From assembly GCA_050010315.1 (NCBI GenBank), contig JBEKLG010000133.1, forward strand, positions 1 to 5,834: DNA of 5,834 nucleotides. Reading direction: 5' to 3'. This DNA comes from Bog-793 sp050010315 (GTDB lineage: Bacteria > Actinomycetota > Acidimicrobiia > Acidimicrobiales > Bog-793). This document shows, one piece after another, positions 1 to 5,834 of this stretch (positions are counted from its first letter, which is position 1; each line of letters opens with the position of its first letter). The position numbers and the translations under genes were made by a program. Under the pieces are notes generated by a model, which saw only the letters and a list, made by a program, of their open reading frames with translations, made no database searches and was not told the origin of the DNA.

Positions 1-1188
1 GCTCAAACGTGCCACCTTCCTGGCACAAATTGGCGACCAACACATGACAGATACGAGTTCCCCCATGGTCCGAATGTGTCTCTTGACCGTCGGTTGGTGC
101 CTCGTGAGTCGCCGAACGTCACAACGGTCGGTGCTCTGTCATTAGCCGCGTCCGCCGCCTAGGGAGGTCCTTCGTCTTGCTCCCCCCGCCGGAGCGATTC
201 GCGTTGCGGTCGCCGCGATCGAGCTGGTGAGATTCGGGCTCGGCATTTCCGGATTACTCGTCGGCAGAATTCAGCAAAATAGCGGGCGCGCCTGCCCTCG
301 TCGGTGGATCAATGATGGCCCGGCCCACTCCGGCGCTTCTTCTCTGCATTGTCGAGACCTCGCGGGAGTGATCGTCGTGACCGGACCGCGTGTCGAGCGG
401 GCTATTGGCACCGATTCAGCAGGGATCTGCGAATTGCATTCGACGGCCGGCGGTCATTTCTCACGGGCCGTCACCGGGGACGAATCAGACAATCCGATCC
501 GCACGATCCCGGCGGCTACCGCCGTTGACCCTGGCCCTCACGGGATCTCGGGTGGTGCGGCGCGCCGCGGACTGGGTCGCGAACCCCTCTGCGCCGTAGG
601 ACGCGTCCGTCCAGGTGACCGTCCGCACCCCTCGCAGCCGAGATGGTAGAGAGCGACGCCGCAAGGCGCGAGTCCTCGCCAGTGTCCCCGGCGTCTTCGT
701 CTGGGCGCCTTGCCGGCTGGCACGGCCACGACGCGGTCCGAGAGTCAACCTCGCTACCGGCAGGTCCCGAGTGCCGGAACGACGCAATGGGCCGCCAGCA
801 AAGCACAGCTGATGAAGCACAGCTCTCCGCACCCGGGGCATCGCCATGCCGCGACCCGATCCTCGGAACCTGCCATCGCACGGCTCCCGGGAGAGAGCCG
901 TACCGGCAGGTCGTCGTTGCGGAAACCCCAGCCGAGGTTCGCCGTCGTCTTCACCCGTTCAGGTTTCCCGCGGCAGCCACATCGGCCTGTTGCTCCCAAG
1001 CGACGCCGCGGCCGTCGCGCGGTACCCCGACTGGCCGACCCATAAGCCAAACATGCACGAGACAGTCGGCTCTCACCCGCGTCGACCTTGTGACGGGCGT
1101 CAACCAGCTCTGGCCCAGTCGATGCCCCGACCCGCCGCGGCGACGCCTCCGAAGACTGGCGTCTCGCCTCTTCACGACCATCATTCCC
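1..1188. other. Gene-poor region, no supportable gene
   Basis: I see no gene here that I can support on either strand. Open frames exist in several overlapping phases (for example 227-649 and 643-1206 on plus, 485-847 and 754-1050 on minus). Their translations are rich in Arg, Pro, Ser and Ala, lack recognisable domain motifs, and look like the chance frames expected in GC-rich DNA. I found no tRNA T-loop pattern, no RNase P or tmRNA signature, and no tandem repeat. Short inverted repeats occur at 9-26 and at 162-166 with 180-184. The stretch could be intergenic DNA, a decayed gene, or a non-coding RNA of a family I do not recognise. Confidence 0.55.
9..26. repeat. Short inverted repeat, possible hairpin
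   Basis: Perfect 6-bp arms, GTGCCA and TGGCAC, flank a 6-base loop. Read on the minus strand the hairpin is followed by a short T run (GTTTG), so it might be a weak terminator. No gene that it would serve is visible, and a 6-bp stem can arise by chance. Confidence 0.25.
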
Positions 1189-1226
1189 CTGGGGCTTGCC
1201 GCTTGAACACGGCGCCCAAGCCCTGG
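1189..1226 (-). terminator. Hairpin downstream of prepilin peptidase
   Basis: The arms GGGCTTG (1192-1198) and CAAGCCC (1217-1223) are perfectly complementary. They extend outward by two G-U pairs and one C-G pair, and an inner CCG/CGG stem (1199-1201 with 1210-1212) fits after a 4-base bulge. The hairpin starts about 22 bases past the stop codon of the minus-strand prepilin peptidase gene, where a terminator would lie. No U tract follows it, so it would be of the U-less type often proposed for GC-rich actinobacteria. The structure is visible; its role is inferred. Confidence 0.4.
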
Positions 1227-1248
1227 CGACTGGAGCAGGAGGCCCGGT

Positions 1249-2022
1249 TCAGACGCCGTGGAAGGGACGAAGCAGTGACGAGCCGGCGAAGATTGCAATC
1301 TCCGCGCCGAGTGCGAGGAACGGCCCGAAGGGGACCCGCGTCGCGAGGCCGACGCGTTTCGCGACGATCAACCCAATTCCAACGGCCCCGCCGATGAGTG
1401 CGGCGAGATAGAACCCCAGGAGGACATAGCCGACGCCGAGCCAACCAAGCGAGAGTCCAAGCACACCGACGAAACGGACATCGCCAAAACCGAGCCACCG
1501 CGGACTCACGGCATTGATCGCCAAGAACAGACCGGTCCACGCGGCCGCGCTGCAGGCGGCGATGACAAGCCGGCGCCAATCGCCCGTCTCCGCCGAGGCG
1601 AAGACCAAGAACGCGCCGACGGCGGCCGTGACAAAGTAGACGATCCTTTTCGGCAGAACGTTCTTTTCGAGGTCGATCGCTGCCAGCGCCACAAGGCCGG
1701 CGGCCAGGACCAGGTAGGCCGGCAGCGACCAGGCGAACCCGAAGCGGGCCGCAGTCCCTGCAAAAAGACCTGCGGTCAGCAATTCGACGACGGGGTACTG
1801 CAGCGATATCGATGCTCTACAGCTGCGGCACCGCCCCCGCAGCACGACATACGACACGACGGGGATGTTGTCGGTGGCCTTGAGCGCAGTTCCACAGCTC
1901 GGACAGCGCGAACGCGGCGCAACGATCGACTCGCCGCGCGGCACACGGTAGATCACCACGTTGAGAAACGAGCCGATGGCGAGTCCAAACAATCCGAGAC
2001 CCACGACGAGGATGGCAAACAT
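1249..2022 (-). CDS. Prepilin peptidase (A24 family, type IV leader peptidase)
   Basis: This is an integral membrane aspartic peptidase of 257 residues, the usual family size. Known members cleave the leader of type IV prepilins or pseudopilins at the cytoplasmic membrane, and many also N-methylate the new N-terminus. The N-terminus shows the family signature GSFLNVVIYRVPRGES (17-32). A cytoplasmic zinc-binding part follows, with two CxxC pairs: C40/C43 and C65/C68. The peptidase domain carries the two catalytic aspartates, D117 in AIDLEKNVLP and D181 in GFGD. Several hydrophobic segments lie between about 80 and 250, and PFGPFL (231-236) is also typical. The ATG at 2022 gives a natural N-terminal membrane segment; no strong Shine-Dalgarno is seen. 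The stop is TGA. No pilin, ATPase or secretion gene lies nearby, so the substrate (pilus, Flp, competence or type II-like pseudopilin) cannot be told. It is divergent from the decarboxylase gene. Confidence 0.93.
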   Translation of the reverse strand: MFAILVVGLGLFGLAIGSFLNVVIYRVPRGESIVAPRSRCPSCGTALKATDNIPVVSYVVLRGRCRSCRASISLQYPVVELLTAGLFAGTAARFGFAWSLPAYLVLAAGLVALAAIDLEKNVLPKRIVYFVTAAVGAFLVFASAETGDWRRLVIAACSAAAWTGLFLAINAVSPRWLGFGDVRFVGVLGLSLGWLGVGYVLLGFYLAALIGGAVGIGLIVAKRVGLATRVPFGPFLALGAEIAIFAGSSLLRPFHGV

Positions 2023-2278
2023 CGCTCAGTACGCCCCAGATTCTCGGCCGCAGACACCCACGCCGGCGCACCAACGGGCTTCAGCTCGCAGGCGTCGGCC
2101 GAGGTCTCCTCGGCCCCGGGAGACCAACAACATCGTCAAGGCTCCACCGGTCCGTCCTCGGCCTAGTCGGTCGAATCGTGCCCGCATGCGCCCCGAGGTT
2201 ACGCGTCCGACTGACACCAAGAGGCGACCTACCCATCTTGACGTCTGCTCGAAAGGTGCGATCTTGGCCGATCAGCCC

Positions 2279-2284
2279 TATATT
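2279..2284 (+). promoter_or_regulatory. Putative -10 element for a leaderless transcript
   Basis: TATATT stands out in otherwise GC-rich DNA and ends 7 bases before the GTG at 2292. A transcript from this -10 would start at or next to that GTG, as in the leaderless mRNAs common in actinobacteria. No good -35 is seen at 16-18 bp spacing; a TTGACG at 2238-2243 is too far away. No Shine-Dalgarno precedes the GTG, which agrees with a leaderless start. This is inferred from spacing only. Confidence 0.4.
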
Positions 2285-2291
2285 CCCGACC

Positions 2292-3659
2292 GTGCACAGA
2301 TGGAACAGCGACTTGGAGAGCCTCACCGAAGACGTACTCACCTACGCGAGGGATCGCCTGAGGCTCGACCCGCTCCCCCTGGACAACACCCGCCCCCTCG
2401 CTGAGCTGGAGAATGAGGCAGGTTCAACGATCACCGCCGAGGGTATCGGCGGCAAAGAGGCACTACGGATCTTCGCCGACGTGCTCGCGCCGGCCTGCGT
2501 CACCGTCAACCATCCCCGTTTCCTCGCCTTCATCCCCTGCGGGCCAACCCCGGCTTCGATGCTGTTCGACCTCGTCGTCGGGGCGTCGTCGATCTGCGGG
2601 AGCAACTGGCTCGAGGCTGCGGGTGCCGTCTATGCCGAGAACCAGGCACTGCGGTGGCTCGCAGACCTCGCGGGCTTCCCGCCGGACGCGGGGGGCACGT
2701 TCGTACAGGGCGGGACGATCGCCAACATCTCGGCGCTTGTCACGGCTCGCCACGCGGTGCGCGACCGGCGGGGCGAGTCGCCCCGCGATGCCCGTCGCTG
2801 GGCGATCGCCGTGAGCCCAGACGTGCATTCCTCACTCCAGGAGGCAGCGGTCGTGATGGATGTCGATCTCGTCGTCGTCGAGGTTGACGACGACGAGCGT
2901 CTGCGCGGGGACGCGCTCGCCGCTACCCTCGACAAAGTCGAATCCCGGGGGGAACAGACGGTCTTCGCGGTCGTCGCGTCAGCCGGGACGACGAATCTCG
3001 GCGTCATCGACGACCTCCGTTCGCTCGCCGGCGTCGCCGCCGAGCGCGGGATCTGGTTCCATGTCGACGGCGCCTATGGGGCAGCTGCCCTCGCCGCGCC
3101 AAGCGCGCGCCGGCTGTTCGCGGGCATAGAGCTCGCCGACTCGTTCATCGTCGACCCGCACAAGTGGCTCTTCGCTCCGTTCGACTGTGCGGCGCTCATT
3201 TACCGCGAGCCCGGGCTCGCCCGGGCGACTCACGCCCAGCACGCGAGCTACCTCGAGCCAGTGGCGCAGACTGGGGAGTGGAACCCGGCCGATTACGCGA
3301 TCCAACTGACGCGGCGGGCACGAGGCTTGCCGTTCTGGTTCTCGCTCGCTACCTACGGGACGAAAGCCTATTCGCGGGCAGTCGAGCGCACGCTCGAGGT
3401 GGCGCGCTACGCGGCGAAGGCCGTCCACGGCCGCGACTCCCTCACGCTCGTGCGCGAACCTGAGCTGACCGTCGTGTGCTTCACCCGTGCTGGCTGGTCG
3501 CGCGACGACTACGACCGCTGGTCGAACAAGCTGCTCAACGACGGCATCGCCTTCGTCACTCCGACGACCCACCGCGGCGAGGTCGTGGCACGCGTGGCGA
3601 TCGTCAACCCCCAGACAAGCGAGTCCGACATCGACGTCGTGCTCGACTCGATGTCCTAG
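2292..3659 (+). CDS. Group II PLP-dependent amino-acid decarboxylase
   Basis: This is a fold-type I pyridoxal-phosphate enzyme of the DDC/GAD/HDC family, 455 residues from the chosen GTG, and probably cytoplasmic. Family motifs appear in order: NHPRF (73-77) near the substrate pocket; QGGTIAN (139-145), matching the usual GGSxAN phosphate-binding stretch; H179 in DVHSSLQEA, the histidine that stacks on the cofactor ring; SAGTTNLGVIDDL (230-242); D259 in HVDGAYG, which pairs with the pyridine nitrogen; and H290-K291 in VDPHKW, where K291 forms the Schiff base. All key residues are present, so it looks active. The substrate is not evident; aromatic amino acids, glutamate, histidine, diaminobutyrate and others are used in this family. 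The start at 2292 fits the family N-terminus and the TATATT at 2279-2284. In-frame starts at 2178 and 2256 would add residues unlike the family. The ureohydrolase gene begins 6 bases after its stop, so the two probably share an mRNA. Confidence 0.9.
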   Translation: MHRWNSDLESLTEDVLTYARDRLRLDPLPLDNTRPLAELENEAGSTITAEGIGGKEALRIFADVLAPACVTVNHPRFLAFIPCGPTPASMLFDLVVGASSICGSNWLEAAGAVYAENQALRWLADLAGFPPDAGGTFVQGGTIANISALVTARHAVRDRRGESPRDARRWAIAVSPDVHSSLQEAAVVMDVDLVVVEVDDDERLRGDALAATLDKVESRGEQTVFAVVASAGTTNLGVIDDLRSLAGVAAERGIWFHVDGAYGAAALAAPSARRLFAGIELADSFIVDPHKWLFAPFDCAALIYREPGLARATHAQHASYLEPVAQTGEWNPADYAIQLTRRARGLPFWFSLATYGTKAYSRAVERTLEVARYAAKAVHGRDSLTLVREPELTVVCFTRAGWSRDDYDRWSNKLLNDGIAFVTPTTHRGEVVARVAIVNPQTSESDIDVVLDSMS

Positions 3660-3665
3660 ACGGCG

Positions 3666-4670
3666 ATGGCACCCGCGCCGGGACTTCCTTCTGGGCTGGC
3701 CGCCCAGCTACAAGGGCCCTCGTTTCAGGGCGTCGCGACCTTCGCGCGCCGACCGCTTCTCACCGAGCCCGACGAGCTCGACACGTGGAAACCCGACGTC
3801 GCGATCGTCGGCGCGCCGTGAGACGGCTCGACGACGAACCGTCCCGGGGCGCGCTTCGGCCCGCGAGCGCTGCGGGCGCTCGCCTACGGACCGGGCACGT
3901 TCCACCTCGACCTTGGGATCGAGATCTTCGACGAGCTCAAGGTCGTCGACTTCGGCGACGCGATCTGTCCGCACGGGCTCGTCGAGGCCTCGCACGCCGC
4001 GATCCGTGAGCGCGTCGCCGAGGTCGCGGGGCGCGGCGTCTTCCCGGTCGTGCTCGGGGGCGACCACTCCATCACCTGGCCCGCGGCGACCGCGGTGGCG
4101 ACCGCCGTCGGCTGGGGCCGGATCGGCGTCGTTCATTTCGACGCCCATGCCGACACCGCCGATTCGATCGATGGGAACCTCGCGAGCCACGGGACACCGA
4201 TGCGACGGCTGATCGAGTCCGGCGCCGTCCGCGGTTCGAATTTCGTCCAGATAGGTCTGCGCGGCTACTGGCCTGACGCGGCGACCTTCGCCTGGATGCG
4301 CGCCCAGGGCATGCGCTACCACTTCATGCAGGAGATCTGGGAACGTGGGCTGCCCGCCGTGCTCGACGACGCCGCCGCCGAAGCACTGGAGAACTGCGAC
4401 GCCGTCTACCTCTCGGTCGACATCGACGTCCTCGACCCGGCGTTCGCCCCGGGGACCGGGACGCCCGAGCCCGGCGGGATGGCCCCCGTCGATCTCTTGC
4501 GGGCCGTACGGAGGCTCGCGATCGACACGCCGCTCGTCGCCGCCGATGTCGTCGAAGTCGCGCCCCCCTACGACTGTGCGGACGCCACGGTCAACAACGC
4601 CCAGCGGGTCGTCCTCGAGCTGCTCGCCGGGCTGGCTGTCCGTCGTGGGGCAACGCCGACGACCATCTGA
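3666..4670 (+). pseudogene. Agmatinase/arginase-family ureohydrolase with in-frame TGA at codon 52
   Basis: The frame codes for a binuclear-manganese ureohydrolase of 334 codons, normal for agmatinases, which release urea from agmatine or related guanidino compounds. Metal-binding motifs are intact: GGDHS with H134, DAHAD with D159, H161 and D163, and SVDIDVLDP with D252 and D254, followed by GTGTPEPGG. HGTPMRR and QIGLRG also match the agmatinase/guanidinobutyrase side of the family. The ATG at 3666, 6 bases after the decarboxylase stop, gives a plausible N-terminus. The oddity is a TGA at 3819-3821 (codon 52), inside what should read GAP-x-D before the well-kept RPGARFGPRALR. The frame is open and conserved on both sides, so there is no frameshift. 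A restart at GTG 4050 would begin right at GGDHS and lose the first part of the fold, so it would hardly work. The likeliest cause is a recent nonsense change (TGG to TGA fits) or a sequencing error; recoding is possible but unproven. The exact substrate is unresolved. Confidence 0.85.
3819..3843 (+). other. In-frame TGA followed directly by a hairpin
   Basis: The TGA (3819-3821) is followed at once by nine-base arms, 3822-3830 and 3835-3843, which pair at eight of nine positions (one C-A mismatch) around the tetraloop ACGA. A hairpin right after a UGA recalls bacterial selenocysteine elements. However, the loop lies only about 9 bases from the UGA and has no G at its first two positions, so it does not fit the usual bacterial SECIS pattern. 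Known selenoproteins in this enzyme family are not familiar to me. The structure is directly visible; any role in read-through is speculation. Confidence 0.35.
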
Positions 4671-4677
4671 CGACGCC

Positions 4678-4720
4678 GACCGGGCAGCCGGTCCGCGATT
4701 CGTCGTCCCCTAAGGCGGGG
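4678..4720. terminator. Possible bidirectional terminator between convergent genes
   Basis: The short gap between the ureohydrolase and phoU stops holds two hairpins. One has perfect 6-bp arms, GACCGG (4678-4683) and CCGGTC (4688-4693), around GCAG. The other pairs CCCC (4707-4710) with GGGG (4717-4720). Neither is followed by a clear T tract. The position between convergent genes suits a shared terminator, but the call rests on structure alone. Confidence 0.35.
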
Positions 4721-4727
4721 CGCGTCC

Positions 4728-5369
4728 TTAAGCTCCAGGCGGCCGATGGCCGGCACGGACCTCGGGAAGGGTGGCGATGCGACGCGCCAGATTCACGTGG
4801 TCGCCAAGCCGCTCGTAGAAACGGGCGACGAGGGTCACCTCGGTCGTCACGGGATTTGACATCCCCGAGGTCCCGATCTCGTGGGTGAGTCGTTGATGGA
4901 GGCCGTCGAGCTCCTCGTCCGCCTTTTCGAGCACGCCGGCTCTCGCGGCGCGGTCGGCGTATGCGTCGGCCGCGGCGCTCCACATCTCCAGCGCCACCTC
5001 GCTCATCCGCTGGACGAGCCCGCGGCTCACCGGGGTCATCTCCGCCCCGAGACTGCGGACGGCTCGCTGGGCGATGTGTTCGGCGAGATCGGCGCTGCGC
5101 TCGAGCTCCGGCAAGATGAGCAGCACGCTCACGAAGTGGCGGAGCTCGTCGATCGAGGGCGAACCCGTCTCGATCTGGCGCCAGATGACGTCGTCGACCT
5201 CTGCCGTCAGCTCGTCGATCACCCGGTCGGCGTCGACGATCGCCTGCCCGATCGCCGGTTCCAGGTCGAGCAGCGACTCCGTCGCCCCGGCGAGCGCCTC
5301 GCGCACGAGAGCGAAGAGCCGGGCGACGCGCTGGTCGACGAGCGAAGGCGGCTGGATGTCGTCGGTCAT
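4728..5369 (-). CDS. phoU: PhoU-family phosphate regulator
   Basis: This is a 213-residue all-helical protein, close to the usual PhoU length. PhoU proteins are peripheral cytoplasmic regulators that restrain phosphate uptake and signal phosphate status to the PhoR/PhoP (PhoB) two-component system. Two PhoU repeats are visible. The first, about residues 16-105, contains the motif ELERSADLAEHIA (88-100). The second, about 120-205, contains FYERLGDHVNLARRI (184-198). These E-R-x-x-D helices are the metal-binding signature of the family. The ATG at 5369 is preceded by AGGGTGG about 7 bases upstream, a fair ribosome-binding site, and the stop is TAA. No pst genes are present; instead a phosphate MFS transporter start is divergent, with PHO-box-like units between them. 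Here PhoU may work with that low-affinity transporter, as reported for PhoU partners of Pit-type systems in other bacteria. That link is inferred from context. Confidence 0.88.
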   Translation of the reverse strand: MTDDIQPPSLVDQRVARLFALVREALAGATESLLDLEPAIGQAIVDADRVIDELTAEVDDVIWRQIETGSPSIDELRHFVSVLLILPELERSADLAEHIAQRAVRSLGAEMTPVSRGLVQRMSEVALEMWSAAADAYADRAARAGVLEKADEELDGLHQRLTHEIGTSGMSNPVTTEVTLVARFYERLGDHVNLARRIATLPEVRAGHRPPGA

Positions 5370-5401
5370 CGTTTCGCCACCCTATCCACTACCGCTGGGG
5401 A

Positions 5402-5456
5402 ATTCGCGATTCGTTCGCCCGCTGTTCACCTGGATGTCACCTTCCAGTCAGAGTCT
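5402..5456 (+). promoter_or_regulatory. PHO-box-like array (tandem 11-bp units)
   Basis: Five consecutive 11-bp units begin at 5402, 5413, 5424, 5435 and 5446. Their first seven bases read ATTCGCG, GTTCGCC, GTTCACC, TGTCACC and AGTCAGA, with TC at positions 3-4 in each. The Streptomyces PhoP box is a direct repeat of 11-bp units whose core is GTTCACC, and the third unit matches that exactly. The second and fourth are close; the outer two are weak. The array lies between divergent phoU and a phosphate-transporter-like gene, where PhoP binding would make sense. No PhoP gene is in the window, so binding is inferred. Confidence 0.55.
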
Positions 5457-5459
5457 CGT

Positions 5460-5465
5460 GACAAT
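5460..5465 (+). promoter_or_regulatory. Possible -10 of the transporter promoter
   Basis: GACAAT differs from TANNNT-type -10 hexamers only at its first base. It sits just after the PHO-box-like array, so bound PhoP would cover the -35 region, as for activated Pho promoters. It overlaps the ATG at 5464 and therefore favours the ATG at 5506 as the true start. This is weak evidence from position and sequence. Confidence 0.25.
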
Positions 5466-5505
5466 GTTTGGCTTCGATGCCGTCCGCGTCGCCGCTCGGA
5501 TCGCG

Positions 5506-5709
5506 ATGATCGATCCAACGCTCACCGAGCAGGCTATTGCCTCGCCGACGGTGAGCGACCTCCTCAACGAGGCGCCGCGCAGCAAGTTCCATCACCGGGC
5601 CGTCGTCATCTCCGGCGCGGGATTCTTCACCGACGCCTACGACCTCTTCGTCATCAGCACCGTCGCCGCGCTCGTCACGAAGCAGTGGAGCCTGTCGACG
5701 ACGCAGAAG
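5506..5709 (+). pseudogene. MFS phosphate symporter N-terminus, truncated by IS sequence
   Basis: Only the first 68 or so residues of a major facilitator protein remain. The stretch NEAPRSKFHHRAVVISGAGFFTDAYDLFVIS contains GFFTDAYDLF, the first-membrane-segment signature of the phosphate:H+ symporter (PHS) family seen in Pho84-like and bacterial inorganic phosphate transporters. It continues through WSLSTTQK, the loop after that segment. A full protein would have about 12 membrane segments and over 400 residues. At about 5704-5713 the frame passes without a stop into transposase sequence, so a working transporter cannot be made from this copy. The ATG at 5506 is preferred over the in-frame ATG at 5464 because the latter follows the PHO-box-like array by only 7 bases and overlaps a possible -10. 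Family identity rests on a short stretch, but the motif is distinctive. Confidence 0.7.
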
Positions 5710-5834
5710 CACTTCTACAACCGAACCCGTCGCCACAGCTCGCTCGGGATGATCTCGCCGATCGCCTATGAAAAGCTCTACACAGAGAGAACCAGCGCTG
5801 CCTGATCTCGCAAGCTTGGTCCAGGATCCGGGGG
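5710..5834 (+). mobile_element. IS3-family element, 3' end fragment
   Basis: Positions 5710-5805 encode about 31 residues, FYNRTRRHSSLGMISPIAYEKLY and a short tail ending in TGA. This is the C-terminal end of the DDE integrase-type OrfB of IS3-family transposases, where YNxxRxHSxLGxxSPxxYE is typical. The catalytic DDE residues and all of OrfA are missing. The last bases (GGTCCAGGATCCGGGGG, from 5818) look like the inner part of an IS3-type terminal inverted repeat, but the window ends before any terminus or target-site duplication can be seen. No left IS end is present at the junction with the transporter gene. The copy is therefore a 5'-truncated remnant, or the junction is an assembly chimera. 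Confidence 0.75.

Noticed and set aside
227..649. 140-residue plus-strand frame as a gene
   Set aside because: There is no recognisable motif, its start lacks a ribosome-binding site, and other frames over the same DNA are equally open.
755..912. 12-bp direct repeat TACCGGCAGGTC at 755-766 and 901-912
   Set aside because: A pair of this length is expected about once by chance in a GC-rich window of this size, and no larger repeat surrounds it.
3819..3821. TGA reassigned to tryptophan throughout the genome
   Set aside because: TGA is the natural stop of the prepilin peptidase, of the ureohydrolase itself and of the transposase tail. Reading through the ureohydrolase stop would run deep into the convergent phoU gene.
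3822..3843. Standard bacterial SECIS element for selenocysteine
   Set aside because: The apical loop is about 9 bases from the UGA and lacks a G at its first two positions, unlike known bacterial elements. I also know of no selenocysteine at this site in the family.
4050..4670. Shorter ureohydrolase starting at GTG 4050
   Set aside because: It would begin one residue before the GGDHS metal motif and lose the first strands of the fold, while the upstream frame is plainly homologous.
5074..5505. Long plus-strand N-terminal extension of the transporter frame
   Set aside because: Most of it is the reverse strand of phoU and its translation is low-complexity Ser/Arg. The remainder covers the intergenic region with the PHO-box-like units.

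Overview
The window is high-GC bacterial DNA. Its character is actinobacterial-like: GC-rich codon use, a probable leaderless GTG start, and a run of 11-bp units resembling Streptomyces PhoP boxes. This assignment is an inference from style, not from a marker gene. No rRNA, tRNA, tmRNA or CRISPR array was recognised.

Layout, left to right. Positions 1-1188 hold no gene I can support on either strand, only short inverted repeats. A minus-strand gene (1249-2022) encodes an A24-family prepilin peptidase with both zinc CxxC pairs and both catalytic aspartates; a hairpin lies just past its stop. Divergent from it, and starting most probably at the GTG at 2292, is a group II PLP-dependent amino-acid decarboxylase ending at 3659. 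Six bases later begins an agmatinase/arginase-family ureohydrolase (3666-4670). All its visible metal-binding motifs are intact, but it carries an in-frame TGA at codon 52, inside the conserved GAP-x-D motif. That TGA is followed at once by a compact hairpin. The decarboxylase and ureohydrolase probably form an amine or guanidino-compound operon, with the second gene broken, recoded or mis-sequenced.

Convergent with this pair is a PhoU-family phosphate regulator (4728-5369, minus). Divergent from phoU is the start of a phosphate:H+ symporter-like MFS gene. Its upstream region has up to five consecutive 11-bp units of PHO-box type, so phoU and the transporter look like a phosphate-response module. 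The transporter is cut off after its first membrane segment and runs in frame into the C-terminal tail of an IS3-type transposase. The window stops inside the presumed end of that IS.

The points most worth checking are the TGA in the ureohydrolase with its adjacent hairpin, the PHO-box-like array, and the MFS/transposase chimera. None is proven to be a new system; each has an ordinary explanation (nonsense mutation or sequencing error, known PhoP control, IS rearrangement or misassembly).
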